NCBI GenBank assembly: GCA_900545555.1
Contig: UQZI01000029.1
Span: 1 to 24,177 of the forward strand
DNA from: an uncultured Collinsella sp.
GTDB taxonomy: Bacteria > Actinomycetota > Coriobacteriia > Coriobacteriales > Coriobacteriaceae
Direction: 5' to 3'
DNA length: 24,177 nt
Shown here piece by piece: positions 1 to 7,800 of the stretch (its first letter is position 1; each line of letters opens with the position of its first letter). Both the position numbers and the translations under genes were made by a program. The notes beneath the pieces were generated by a model. It had not been told where the DNA came from. It saw only the letters and a list, made by a program, of their open reading frames with translations, and ran no database searches.

Positions 1-103
1 CGCGGGTGCGGCCCATGTTGGCCTTCACCTTGACGCGATCGCCCACCATATCGGTCAGCTTCTCGTGGATGTCGTCGACGTGATTGACTTCCATCTCTTC
101 CAT
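1..103 (-). CDS. veg: Veg-like protein, N-terminal fragment (cut by window edge)
   Basis: Only the first 34 codons are present; the gene runs off the left end of the window. The visible protein begins MEEMEVNHVDDIHEKL and reaches a basic stretch, GDRVKVKANMGRTR, which resembles the Veg family core (a GxRhxhxANxGR pattern). Veg proteins are small (about 80-90 residues), widespread in Gram-positive bacteria and linked to biofilm or matrix control in Bacillus; their biochemical role is unclear. The ATG at 103 is preceded by GGAGG at a spacing of 8 nt, so this start is well supported; a second in-frame ATG at 94 lacks such a site. The gene has its own promoter (171-200), which separates it from dtd upstream. 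The family call rests on a short fragment. Confidence 0.6.
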   Translation of the reverse strand, partial: MEEMEVNHVDDIHEKLTDMVGDRVKVKANMGRTR

Positions 104-170
104 GAACAGGGCCTCCAGAAGGTGCAATTCAAAAAGGGGATAATACCCCTAAGATAGACAAAACTCTAAT

Positions 171-200
171 ATTATAGCACCCTGTTGCGACCACGCGCAA
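171..200 (-). promoter_or_regulatory. Sigma-70-type promoter for the Veg-like gene
   Basis: On the minus strand, TTGCGC (200..195) and a perfect TATAAT (176..171) are separated by 18 bp, followed by an AT-rich leader to the start codon at 103. The -35 box overlaps the edge of an inverted repeat (199-219). The same kind of promoter occurs upstream of murE in this window. Confidence 0.65.
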
Positions 201-219
201 GTAGCTAATTTGGCTACTT
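199..219. repeat. Short inverted repeat across the dtd stop codon and the next promoter
   Basis: AAGTAGC and GCTACTT form 7-bp arms around a 7-nt loop. The right arm covers the dtd stop codon (220..218) and the left arm touches the -35 box of the Veg-like gene. There is no T-run after it on the minus strand, so it is not a standard intrinsic terminator. It could be a weak 3' end hairpin or an operator. Confidence 0.4.
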
Positions 220-664
220 ACAGATTGTCGGTATCGAGGACGATGGTGAATGGGCCGTCGTTGACGAGGTCGACTTTCATATCGGCGCCAAAGATGCCAT
301 GCGCCACGTGTTCGACATCTTGACGAACGAGCGTCAGGAAGTACTCGTAGAGCTCGTTGGCGACATCGGGGGCGCCGGCATCCGTAAACGATGGGCGGCG
401 GCCGTGACGGCAATCGGCGAACAGCGTGAACTGCGACACTACGAGAACCTCGCCGTCGACATCGGCAAGTGCCAGGTTGGTCTTGCCGTTCTCGTCCTCG
501 TTAATGCGCAAGCCGCGGAGCTTGCCCCACAGCTTATCGGCCTCGGCGCGCGTGTCGCCGTGGCCCACGCCCAGCAGCACCAGATAGCCGCGCCCAATTT
601 TGCCCACGCACTCGCCGTCGACCGTCACGCCGGCGTTGAGTACGCGCTGCACCACCGCACGCAC
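218..664 (-). CDS. dtd: D-aminoacyl-tRNA deacylase
   Basis: A 148-residue protein of the usual DTD length (about 145). It hydrolyses D-aminoacyl-tRNAs such as D-Tyr-tRNA, releasing tRNA and the D-amino acid in the cytoplasm, and so keeps D-residues out of proteins. The family's active-site motif SQFTLFAD is at residues 77-84, and the cross-subunit Gly-cisPro motif appears as NDGPFT (135-140), where most homologues have GPVT; the Gly-Pro pair is retained. The start is GTG at 664..662, preceded by GAGGAG six bases upstream. That ribosome-binding site lies across the rdgB stop codon, only 3 bp separate the two genes, and translation is therefore probably coupled. The neighbouring murI, which makes D-Glu, gives a plausible context for D-amino-acid quality control. 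Confidence 0.93.
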   Translation of the reverse strand: MRAVVQRVLNAGVTVDGECVGKIGRGYLVLLGVGHGDTRAEADKLWGKLRGLRINEDENGKTNLALADVDGEVLVVSQFTLFADCRHGRRPSFTDAGAPDVANELYEYFLTLVRQDVEHVAHGIFGADMKVDLVNDGPFTIVLDTDNL

Positions 665-667
665 GGC

Positions 668-1309
668 CTACTCCTCGCCCGTCAGTTTGGCGGACAGATG
701 CTCGAGCGCGTGGAAACGATGGCTGATGGCGTTCTTCTCGTCCGCCGTCAGCTCGGCCATGGTCTTGCCCGGCGTGTCGACCGGCAGGAACAGCGGGTCA
801 TAGCCAAAGCCGTGATCGCCGCGGCCCTCGTGTGCGATAACGCCCTCGCAGGCGCCCTCGCCATAGGTGACCAGACCATCCGTGTCGATAAGCGCAACGA
901 CGCTCATAAAGCGCGCGGTGCGGTCCTCGTCCGCCACGCCTTCCAGGTTAACGAGAAGCTTGGCGTTGTTGGCGGCATCGTCTCCGTGCACGCCCGCATA
1001 GCGCGCGCTATACACGCCCGGCTCGCCGTCAAGCGCGTCGACGACCAAGCCAGAATCGTCGGCGATGGCCATGAGCCCCGTCTCTTCGACGGCAGCCTGC
1101 GCCTTGATGATGGCGTTCTCCAAAAACGTCGTGCCGTTTTCCTCGGGGTCCTCAAAATCGCCCAGCTGGCCGAGCGCCACAAAGCGAACCTCGGGCATGA
1201 CCTTGCCTAAAATGGCCTCGATCTCGGTGAGCTTATGGGCGTTGCCCGTTGCCACGACAATGGTCGCCGCCGGGTCGAGGGTGTCGATGTCGATCTTCTC
1301 AAGTGCCAT
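668..1309 (-). CDS. rdgB: XTP/dITP pyrophosphatase (RdgB/HAM1 family)
   Basis: A 213-residue HAM1-family nucleoside triphosphate pyrophosphatase that converts XTP, ITP and dITP to monophosphates, keeping deaminated purines out of nucleic acids. Family signatures are present: the N-terminal phosphate-binding loop VVATGNAHKLTEI (near residues 18-30), the central ADDSGLVVDALDGEPGVYSA with the catalytic Asp pair, GFGYDPLF, and a C-terminal SHRFHAL that replaces the commoner SHRGxAL. The N-terminus is about 10 residues longer than in E. coli. The ATG at 1309 follows AAGGAG by 7 nt. It is the first gene of a two-gene unit with dtd. The gap to rph upstream holds a terminator, so it probably has its own promoter; a TATAAG near 1390 on the minus strand is the best -10 I see, but it is weak. 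Confidence 0.94.
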   Translation of the reverse strand: MALEKIDIDTLDPAATIVVATGNAHKLTEIEAILGKVMPEVRFVALGQLGDFEDPEENGTTFLENAIIKAQAAVEETGLMAIADDSGLVVDALDGEPGVYSARYAGVHGDDAANNAKLLVNLEGVADEDRTARFMSVVALIDTDGLVTYGEGACEGVIAHEGRGDHGFGYDPLFLPVDTPGKTMAELTADEKNAISHRFHALEHLSAKLTGEE

Positions 1310-1413
1310 GAGTGGTCTCCTTGTCTCTATAGCAATGCCGCGCCGAGGGCGACGAGGGCCTCCGCCTCTCCCCTCTCAATCAACGGCAGTCTTATACTTC
1401 GACGTTTTCCCAG

Positions 1414-1452
1414 ATAAAACCTGCCAAAATAAACCTGTCCCTTTTTGGCAGG
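1414..1452 (-). terminator. Intrinsic terminator of rph
   Basis: Starting right after the rph stop codon, CCTGCCAAAA and TTTTGGCAGG form a 10-bp stem (1420-1429 with 1443-1452) around a 13-nt loop. On the minus strand it is followed by TTTTAT. The loop contains GGGACAGGTT, a phrase partly echoed near 5773-5790 upstream of murE. Confidence 0.8.
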
Positions 1453-2178
1453 TTAGGCGATGGCTTGGCGCTGAAGCTCGATGAGCTCGGCGATGCCTTT
1501 GTCGCCCAGGTCGAGCAGGGCGTTGAGGCGCTTACGGTCAAAGGGCGCCTGCTCGCCAGTGCCCTGGAGCTCGATCATCTCACCGGTGTCGGTGGCGACG
1601 AGGTTCATGTCGACTTCGGCATGGCTGTCCTCGGAATAATCGAGGTCAAGCAGCGTATTGCCGTCGACAACGCCCATGGAGATTGCAGCCACCTGGCCGG
1701 TAAGCGGGATGCGCTCGATCTTGCCCGCCTCGACCCACATGGCGAGGGCGTCGTGCAGCGCCACCCAGGCGCCGGTGATGCTCGCTGTACGCGTGCCGCC
1801 ATCGGCCTGAATCACATCGCAGTCGACGGTGACGGTGTACTCGCCGAGCGCCTTCATGTTGACGACGGTACGCAGGCTGCGGCCAATGAGGCGCTCGATC
1901 TCCATGGAGCGACCCTTGCGGTTGGCGTGCTCGCGCTTGCAGCGCTTGCCGGTCGACGCCGGCAGCATGGCGTATTCCGCGGTCACCCAGCCGACCTTAG
2001 CTCCCTTTCGCCAGCCCGGCACGCCCTCCTCGATTGTGGCGGCGCACAACACGCGCGTGTCACCGAACTCGGCAAAACACGAGCCGTGGGCGTGCTTCAT
2101 GACGCCACGGGTGAGCTTAACGGGGCGCAACTCGTTGGCGGCGCGACCGTTGGCGCGGTTGACCTGCATGTACTCCAT
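1453..2178 (-). CDS. rph: Ribonuclease PH
   Basis: A 241-residue phosphorolytic 3'-5' exoribonuclease that trims tRNA precursors and other RNA 3' ends with inorganic phosphate, acting as a hexameric ring in the cytoplasm. Conserved features in order: the N-terminal RPVKLTRGVMKHAHGSC segment, FGDTRVLCAATIEEGVP, the IERLIGRSLR helix, the phosphate/active-site stretch CDVIQADGGTRTASITGAW (about residues 119-137), and LLDLDYSEDSHAEVDMN near the C-terminus. Its length matches the family (about 240). The ATG at 2178 has AAAGGA 7 nt upstream; an in-frame ATG three codons later is less well placed. It lies 54 bp after murI and ends at a strong terminator, so it is probably the last gene of a HAD-murI-rph unit. 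Confidence 0.95.
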   Translation of the reverse strand: MEYMQVNRANGRAANELRPVKLTRGVMKHAHGSCFAEFGDTRVLCAATIEEGVPGWRKGAKVGWVTAEYAMLPASTGKRCKREHANRKGRSMEIERLIGRSLRTVVNMKALGEYTVTVDCDVIQADGGTRTASITGAWVALHDALAMWVEAGKIERIPLTGQVAAISMGVVDGNTLLDLDYSEDSHAEVDMNLVATDTGEMIELQGTGEQAPFDRKRLNALLDLGDKGIAELIELQRQAIA

Positions 2179-2232
2179 AGAAAAATCCTTTCGGCAAAAG
2201 GTGTGGCGAAGGCTCTGACGGCGGCCTTACAT

Positions 2233-3117
2233 CTATTTCAGCTCATCGATATCGATATGCTCAATGCTCTTGAGCGGCTGACCAAAGATAAAGCTGCCCG
2301 CCACCGCAAACTCGGCAATGTTATCGGCCGTCGTGGCAAAACGATGCTGCGGCTCGGCGGCGACGCCCGCCAGCTGCTCGCGGCGCGTGAGGATATCGGT
2401 CAGCTCGCGCGTGGTCTCCTCGGCGGAACTCACGACGCGTACCCCAGGCCCCAGCGCATGGCGGATAGGTCCCACCAACAGCGGAAAATGCGTACAGCCG
2501 AGCACCACGGTATCGATACCGTGGTCGCGCAGTGGCTCAACCGTGGCACCCACCAGCGCACGCACGGCAGGCGTATCGAAGATGTCCTCGTTCTCAAGCC
2601 ACTGCTCTTGCAGATGCGCACCCGAGGCGAGCTCGTGTTCGACAACCTCGACAAAGCTCGAGGCGGGGCAGCCGTATACGTCGACGCCGGCATCTAGGTC
2701 CTGAATGGCGCGCGTGTAAGCGCCCGAGCGAATGGTGAGGTTGGTGGCGAGCACGCCCACGCGACGCGTGCGGGTGCTGTTGATTGCCGCACGGGCACCC
2801 GGCGCGATCACGCCGATCACGGGAACGTCGAGCACCTGCTGGGCCAGACGCAAGGCCGCAGCTGTCGCCGTGTTGCAGGCGATGACCATAATCTTGACGT
2901 CGTGCTTCGACAGCCAACGGCCCGCCTGCAACGCAAACGAGCGCACCTCATCCTCGGTGCGCGTGCCGTAGGGGCAGCGTTTGGTGTCGCCGAAGTAGTA
3001 GACGGACTCATGCGGCAGCGCCGTCGCGATGGCGCGCGCAACCGTCAGACCGCCCAAACCAGAATCGAACACGCCAATCGGGCGCGTGTCGCCTGCCGGA
3101 TTCTCGATATCGGACAT
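2233..3117 (-). CDS. murI: Glutamate racemase
   Basis: A 294-residue cofactor-independent racemase that interconverts L- and D-glutamate and supplies D-Glu for peptidoglycan. Both catalytic cysteines are visible in their usual contexts: Cys81 in VIACNTATA and Cys207 in LGCTHFPLL. The N-terminal IGVFDSGLGGLTV (14-26) and GDTKRCPYG (43-51) complete the substrate site; Lys46 stands where many homologues have Ala or Ser. The protein carries a short polar leader of about 12 residues before the conserved strand. The ATG at 3117 has a GGTGAGG sequence immediately upstream, somewhat close to the start. It sits 51 bp after the HAD gene and 54 bp before rph in the same orientation. The window also holds a MurE-type ligase in the same pathway. 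Confidence 0.96.
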   Translation of the reverse strand: MSDIENPAGDTRPIGVFDSGLGGLTVARAIATALPHESVYYFGDTKRCPYGTRTEDEVRSFALQAGRWLSKHDVKIMVIACNTATAAALRLAQQVLDVPVIGVIAPGARAAINSTRTRRVGVLATNLTIRSGAYTRAIQDLDAGVDVYGCPASSFVEVVEHELASGAHLQEQWLENEDIFDTPAVRALVGATVEPLRDHGIDTVVLGCTHFPLLVGPIRHALGPGVRVVSSAEETTRELTDILTRREQLAGVAAEPQHRFATTADNIAEFAVAGSFIFGQPLKSIEHIDIDELK

Positions 3118-3168
3118 TACCTCACCAGTCTCTCTCGAAAAGACATGTCCAAGTGCGGCGACGCCGCG

Positions 3169-4080
3169 CTACGAACGCGCCGCGACCAGCAGCTCTGCCG
3201 TCGCCGCCCAACCGTCGACAATTTTGCCGCGCGTAACGAAAGCGTTCTCGCAAGCAGCCAGGAACTCGGGCGCGCCGGCGCTCGTCAGGCCATTCTCGAC
3301 CAGGCAGAACGTGCCCACGTGATCGGCCATGTAGAAGTCGGACTCGGAGTCGCCGAGCGCGAGCGTCTCCTCGCGCTCGATCCCCAGGTGCTCGCAGAAG
3401 CGCGCAATGGCGACGCCTTTGTTGAGACCCGCGGGGTTGATGTTGAACGCGCGACCGTCCTCGACGCGATCGAGCTCGAGCGTCGTCGGCTTGGACAGAT
3501 GCGTCAGGTGACCGTTACAGGCCCACACCAGGCCACAGCCGGCCTCGTCGAGAATGGCCTGCGCCTCGTCATCGGGGATGTCGCCGCGCATGCCGACGGT
3601 AACCTCGCGGTACTTGTAGCCGGTCGACATGTCGTTGTGATACTCGATCTTGTGCGGCCAGCGGGCGAGGATCTTCTCGCACACGCCAGTCTGCTCGATC
3701 ACCTGGTGCGGCGTGAGACCGCAAGATGGGTCGTAGGGCATATCGCCGGTCAGATACTCCCAATCGTTGGCCTTGAGATCGTACATGACCAGGCCACCCA
3801 TCTCACCAATGTAGGAGTTGAGGCCGAGCACGCGTGCATCCTCGTGGATCATGGTGCGGTTGCGGCCCGAGGTGGGAACCACTTGGATGCCGGCGCGGGC
3901 AAGTGCCACGACAGCCTCGACGAGCTTGGTCGAGGGGTTGCCGTCGTTGTCGCGCAGCACGCACGAGCCGGGTGCGAGCATCGTAGCATCCAGGTCGGTA
4001 AAGACGTACTTAACCTTGGCCAAGCGCTCGCGCATCTCGCCCGAAAGCTCGGCGACGGTCGGCAGGGTGTTGTGGGACAT
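3169..4080 (-). CDS. HAD-superfamily (Cof/IIB-like) phosphatase
   Basis: A cytoplasmic HAD hydrolase of 303 residues. Motif I is DLDAT (residues 29-33, nucleophile Asp29 and acid Asp31), motif II is TSGR (70-73), the conserved lysine is in GLNKGVAI (Lys221), and motif IV is GDSESD (243-248). The large insert between motifs II and III is the cap of class IIB enzymes. In motif I the usual Gly of DxDGT is Ala. Substrates of this class are sugar phosphates, mannosyl-3-phosphoglycerate or flavin/PLP phosphates, and nothing here decides between them. A longer reading frame begins at 4122, but that ATG lacks a ribosome-binding site, whereas the ATG at 4080 has CGGAG 5 nt upstream; I use the latter. 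It lies between murE and murI in the same orientation. Confidence 0.8.
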   Translation of the reverse strand: MSHNTLPTVAELSGEMRERLAKVKYVFTDLDATMLAPGSCVLRDNDGNPSTKLVEAVVALARAGIQVVPTSGRNRTMIHEDARVLGLNSYIGEMGGLVMYDLKANDWEYLTGDMPYDPSCGLTPHQVIEQTGVCEKILARWPHKIEYHNDMSTGYKYREVTVGMRGDIPDDEAQAILDEAGCGLVWACNGHLTHLSKPTTLELDRVEDGRAFNINPAGLNKGVAIARFCEHLGIEREETLALGDSESDFYMADHVGTFCLVENGLTSAGAPEFLAACENAFVTRGKIVDGWAATAELLVAARS

Positions 4081-4187
4081 GGTTACTCCGTTTACGTAGA
4101 AGGGTTTGGGCTTGGACGGCATGTTTTGATTGAGGGAACACGTTTATGGCGACAGCGCACTCAGGGCGCCTTCGCCATCATGGTTCA

Positions 4188-5750
4188 TTAGTCAAACTGG
4201 GTAACATCGATCAGGCGATTGGCCAACGAAAGGTCGCTCTCGATGGGCACGAACTCGTCGCCCACGTGCATGAGCTCCTCGTCACCCTTTGCCAGCAGCA
4301 AGACAATGGTGGGAGCATTGGGGTTGACGTACTCCTCGCGCGCCGCCTTGAACGCCGCATGCACAGCGGCTTCGCGGTCGAGGATGATCTTGTTCGGCGT
4401 ATCGTCGGGAACATGCTCGGCAAGCTCGCGACAGACCTTCATCGGGTCCTCGTGAGCCGGGTCCTCGTTGGCAAAGATCATCAGGTCGGAATATGGTGCG
4501 GCCTCGCGCGGAAGCTGCTCGCGGCGCTCCTGCGCCTTGCCGCCGGCAGCGCCAAACACTGCAATGACTGGACTAGCGGGAAACGCGCGCTTGACCGACG
4601 AGAAAAGCGAACGGAACGAAAGCTGGTTGTGCGCATAGTCAACGACGCAGATCACGCGGCCGTCCTTCGACTCCACGACCTCCATACGGCCCGGTACACG
4701 CAGTTTGGAGAGGCCCTTCTTGATAGCCTCGATACCGATGCCGATCTCGCGCGCAGCGGCGATAGCGACCAGCGCGTTTTCCACGTTAAAGTCGCCCGCG
4801 ATGCCCAGCAGGACCTTCTCCCCCGCCTCGGACTCGTCGGCACACAGGCCATGCAGGTTAAACTCGATGTTAAAGCCGACCATGCGCACATCGCTCGCCC
4901 ACAGGCTTGCCTCGGGATGCTCGACGCCAACGGTCACCAAGCGCTCGGCCGTCGACGCTGCCTCCAACACACGGTCAACCTCTTCGGTGCCCAGATTCAC
5001 CACGGCGGTCTTTGCCTGGTCAAAGATCCTGAGTTTGCTCTCAAAATAATCCTCAAACGTGGGGTGTTCGATCGGTGAGATGTGGTCACGGCCGATGTTG
5101 AGGAAGCACGCCACGTCAAACGGCAGATTCTCGACGCGTTGGTACTTGAGCGCCTGGCTCGAGACCTCCATGACCATGGACTGGCGACCTGACGTGCGGC
5201 AGTTGGCGATATGGCGCCAGACCTCGGGGGCCTCGGGCGTAGTATTGGTGCTCTCGTAGCACTCGATGCCATCGTCGGTACTCACCGAGCCGATCATGCC
5301 GCAGGACTCGCCCGCCGCTTTAATAATCGACTGGAGCATAAAAGCGGCCGTGGTCTTTCCCTTGGTACCGGTGATGCCCACGATCTTGACGTCGTGGTCG
5401 GGACGGTCGTAGACCTCCGGCGGCAACAGGGCCATGGCCGTGCGAACGCTATCAACAACCAGCATCGCAGCACCGCTCTCCTGCGCCAGCGGCTCCAGAG
5501 ACTCGACCAGCGACTCTTCGCACACAAATGCGACGGCGCCCGCATCGAGCGCCATGCTCAAAAACGCGGGCTTAAAGGCAGCACCTTTGCAAAAGAACAC
5601 GTCACCTGCCGAGACCGCGCGCGAATCAAACGAGCAGCCGGTCACGGCACGCTCGTCAACCTGCTCTGATGCGCGCAGCTCACCGCACACATCGAGAAGC
5701 TTGGCAAGCGTATCGACCGTGGTCACGGTCGCGGAATCCGAATGGTGCAT
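4188..5750 (-). CDS. murE: UDP-MurNAc-L-Ala-D-Glu ligase (MurE type, probably L-Lys or L-Orn rather than meso-DAP)
   Basis: A 520-residue Mur ligase that adds the third, di-amino residue to UDP-MurNAc-L-Ala-D-Glu using ATP. The N-terminal domain (about 1-115) is of MurE type. The ATP loop is GITGTKGKTT (125-134), the UMAG-binding NTTPE is at 169-173, the lysine expected to be carbamylated is Lys239, and DYAHN is at 371-375. The amino-acid selectivity motif, DNPR in DAP-adding enzymes, reads EDPA here (within ANEDPAHEDP, 427-436). Loss of the Arg that binds the DAP carboxylate, and the DYAHN form, resemble L-Lys-adding enzymes of Gram-positive cocci. The ATG at 5750 follows AAAGGTG by 4 nt. 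It has its own promoter (5786-5814) and is followed after 107 bp by the HAD gene. Lys versus Orn cannot be settled from sequence. Confidence 0.88.
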   Translation of the reverse strand: MHHSDSATVTTVDTLAKLLDVCGELRASEQVDERAVTGCSFDSRAVSAGDVFFCKGAAFKPAFLSMALDAGAVAFVCEESLVESLEPLAQESGAAMLVVDSVRTAMALLPPEVYDRPDHDVKIVGITGTKGKTTAAFMLQSIIKAAGESCGMIGSVSTDDGIECYESTNTTPEAPEVWRHIANCRTSGRQSMVMEVSSQALKYQRVENLPFDVACFLNIGRDHISPIEHPTFEDYFESKLRIFDQAKTAVVNLGTEEVDRVLEAASTAERLVTVGVEHPEASLWASDVRMVGFNIEFNLHGLCADESEAGEKVLLGIAGDFNVENALVAIAAAREIGIGIEAIKKGLSKLRVPGRMEVVESKDGRVICVVDYAHNQLSFRSLFSSVKRAFPASPVIAVFGAAGGKAQERREQLPREAAPYSDLMIFANEDPAHEDPMKVCRELAEHVPDDTPNKIILDREAAVHAAFKAAREEYVNPNAPTIVLLLAKGDEELMHVGDEFVPIESDLSLANRLIDVTQFD

Positions 5751-5785
5751 CTTTCACCTTTCTCAGCCATTTGGCAGGGACGGTT

Positions 5786-5814
5786 TTTATAGTAACTGAA
5801 ACGCACCCACGCAA
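5786..5814 (-). promoter_or_regulatory. Sigma-70-type promoter for murE
   Basis: Minus strand TTGCGT (5814..5809), a 17-bp spacer and TATAAA (5791..5786) lie 36 bp upstream of the murE start. The -35 box overlaps the T-tract of the asnB terminator by two bases, so termination of one gene and initiation of the next share sequence. Confidence 0.7.
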
Positions 5815-5837
5815 AAACGGCTCCCGGAGGAGCCGTT
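5813..5837 (-). terminator. Intrinsic terminator of asnB
   Basis: On the minus strand AACGGCTCC and GGAGCCGTT form a 9-bp stem (5829-5837 with 5816-5824) closed by a TCCG tetraloop of the stable UNCG type, followed by a T-run. It lies 25 bp past the asnB stop codon. Confidence 0.88.
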
Positions 5838-5862
5838 ACGCGCAGGCGTTCGTAAGCCGAGG

Positions 5863-7743
5863 CTAGGCAGCCTGAACAGCGGGCTGGTCCTCGTCGATAA
5901 AGAAGCGCTTGTACCACACCAGGAACACGAGCGGCGTATAGATCTTGCGCTGGAAATCGCCCTTGCCCGCAAAGTGCAGATCGAGCAGGTGCATGAGCTC
6001 GTCGGTATCGAAGAACTCGCTTGCCCACGGCGCGGTGAAGTACTCCTTGACATAGTCGTACCACTTTTGCTCGCGCAGCCAGTAGACAATCGGCACCGGG
6101 AAGCCCACCTTGGGACGGGTGGCCCACTCATCGGGCAGCGACTTGTTGGCAGCGTGGCGGAGTACCTGTTTGTTGCCGTTCTCGTTGATGCGGTAGCGGT
6201 CGGGAATATGCTCGGCGAACTCCATGACTTTGCGGTCCAGGAAGGGCACGCGCAGCTCCAGCGAGTGCGCCATGCACATCTTGTCGGCCTTGAGCAGAAT
6301 GTCGCCCGGGAGCCACATGTTCATGTCCAGGTACTGCTTCTTGACCAGCTCGGGCTGACCTTTCACGCGCGCATAGATGGGAGCGGCAAGCTCGAAGGCG
6401 CCATCGCCGGTGTTGTACTCGGGCTTGAGCACGCCGTCGACCTCGCGCTCCGGCCATACCAGAGCCTGTCCCAGGAACGACTTCTCGGGGATCTCGGCAC
6501 CCTTGACCAGGAAGTTATGTCCCTTGAAGTACGGCATATGCAGCGCCAGGTTACCGAGCGCGCGACGGATGGGCAGCGGCACCATCTTTTTGTACTTGCG
6601 GACTGGGACCGTGTCCTCGTAGTAGGCGTAGCCGCCAAAGAGTTCGTCGGCGCCTTCGCCCGAAAGCACGACGGTGACGTCCTTGCGGGCCATCTCGGCC
6701 AAGAACCACAGCGGCACGGAAGACAGGTTGGACTGCGGCTCGTCCATGTGATACTGGATGTCCTCGAGCGCACCGAAGAACTCGTCGGCGGTTATCATCT
6801 TGCGGACATTCTCGACGCCGAGCTTGTCAGAAAGTTCCTTGGCGTAGTTGGTCTCGTTGAAGTTCTTGTAGTCAAAGCCCACCGAGAAGGTCTTGTCGGG
6901 CATGAGGCAAGCGGCGATGTAGCTGGAGTCGACGCCGCCGGAGAGGAACGACGCGACCTTGACGTCGGCGATGCGATGGGCCTCGACGCTCTCGTGCACG
7001 ACCTCGTCCAGCTCGTCGACGTACTCCTCGAACGGCTTCTCGACGGCAGAGTAATCGCAATCCCAGTAGCGCTCGATGTTCATCTTGCCGGTCGGAATAT
7101 CGACGGTAAAGTAGTGCGCCGGCGGCAGCTTGTAGACACCCTCGAAGAAGGTCTCCTCAGTCGCCGAATACTGCAGCGTCATGTACGGACGCAGAGCCTT
7201 TTTGTTGACCGCCTTGTGGAAGTGCGGGTAGTCCAGGAAGCTCTTGATCTCGGAACCAAAGAGCACGCCCGGAGCGCCGTCACCCGCATCGGCCATGGGA
7301 TAGTAGTAAAGCGGCTTGATGCCAAAGATGTCGCGGGCGCCAAAAAGCTTATTCTTCTTCTTGTCCCAGATGACGAAGGCGTACATACCGCGCAAGCGAT
7401 CGAGTACTGCCTCGCCCCACTCCTCATAGCCGTGCAGGAGGCTCTCGGTGTCGGCGCCGCAGTGGAACTTGTAGCCCTTGGCCTCGAGCTCGGAACGGAG
7501 TTCTTGGAAGTTGTAGATCTCGCCGTTGAAGACAATGACGACGCTGCCGTCCTCATTGGCCATGGGCTGAGCGCCGGCCTCGGTTAGGTCGAGGATCGAC
7601 AGGCGGCGGAAGCCGAGGGCAACGCGGCCGTCGATAAACTGACTGCCCATGTCGGGACCGCGATGGACGATGCGGTCCATCATCTTGGTGAGCACCTCGG
7701 ATTGGTTATCCGTCCCACCGACAAAACCGACAAAACCGCACAT
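5863..7743 (-). CDS. asnB: Asparagine synthetase (glutamine-hydrolysing)
   Basis: A 626-residue class II amidotransferase that makes asparagine from aspartate, glutamine and ATP. The N-terminal nucleophile is Cys2 (MCGFVGF), exposed after Met removal. The glutaminase domain (1 to about 200) contains HRGPD, the FNGEIYN motif (72-78) and a conserved GxRDxFGIKPLYY segment. The synthetase domain carries the PP-loop SGGVDSS (268-274), a GEGADELFGGY segment and the C-terminal LELRVPFLD and GFPVP motifs. The length agrees with Gram-positive AsnB proteins (about 610-640). The ATG at 7743 follows AGAGGGGA by 6 nt. It appears monocistronic, with an intrinsic terminator downstream. Paralogues that amidate cell-wall DAP exist in this family, but the complete catalytic set and the MurE type here favour asparagine synthesis. 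Confidence 0.93.
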   Translation of the reverse strand: MCGFVGFVGGTDNQSEVLTKMMDRIVHRGPDMGSQFIDGRVALGFRRLSILDLTEAGAQPMANEDGSVVIVFNGEIYNFQELRSELEAKGYKFHCGADTESLLHGYEEWGEAVLDRLRGMYAFVIWDKKKNKLFGARDIFGIKPLYYYPMADAGDGAPGVLFGSEIKSFLDYPHFHKAVNKKALRPYMTLQYSATEETFFEGVYKLPPAHYFTVDIPTGKMNIERYWDCDYSAVEKPFEEYVDELDEVVHESVEAHRIADVKVASFLSGGVDSSYIAACLMPDKTFSVGFDYKNFNETNYAKELSDKLGVENVRKMITADEFFGALEDIQYHMDEPQSNLSSVPLWFLAEMARKDVTVVLSGEGADELFGGYAYYEDTVPVRKYKKMVPLPIRRALGNLALHMPYFKGHNFLVKGAEIPEKSFLGQALVWPEREVDGVLKPEYNTGDGAFELAAPIYARVKGQPELVKKQYLDMNMWLPGDILLKADKMCMAHSLELRVPFLDRKVMEFAEHIPDRYRINENGNKQVLRHAANKSLPDEWATRPKVGFPVPIVYWLREQKWYDYVKEYFTAPWASEFFDTDELMHLLDLHFAGKGDFQRKIYTPLVFLVWYKRFFIDEDQPAVQAA

Positions 7744-7794
7744 ATACTATCCCCTCTGCTGTTGCTGGGTATCAAATCGAATCAGTAGCTTTTG

Positions 7795-7800
7795 AGTATA
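7795..7800 (-). promoter_or_regulatory. Possible -10 box for asnB
   Basis: TATACT on the minus strand (7800..7795) lies about 50 bp upstream of the asnB start, but no convincing -35 box sits 16-18 bp further upstream. The rest of 7744-7911 shows no hairpin, T-box or other recognisable leader. Confidence 0.3.

Noticed and set aside
299..2697. Long plus-strand frames opposite dtd, rdgB, rph and murI
   Set aside because: All four minus-strand genes carry full family motifs; the plus-strand translations do not resemble proteins.
4081..4122. Longer start for the HAD phosphatase
   Set aside because: No ribosome-binding site before the ATG at 4122; the ATG at 4080 has one.
5974..7587. A 537-codon open frame on the plus strand opposite asnB
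   Set aside because: Antisense shadow of a long GC-rich gene; asnB has complete motifs on the other strand.
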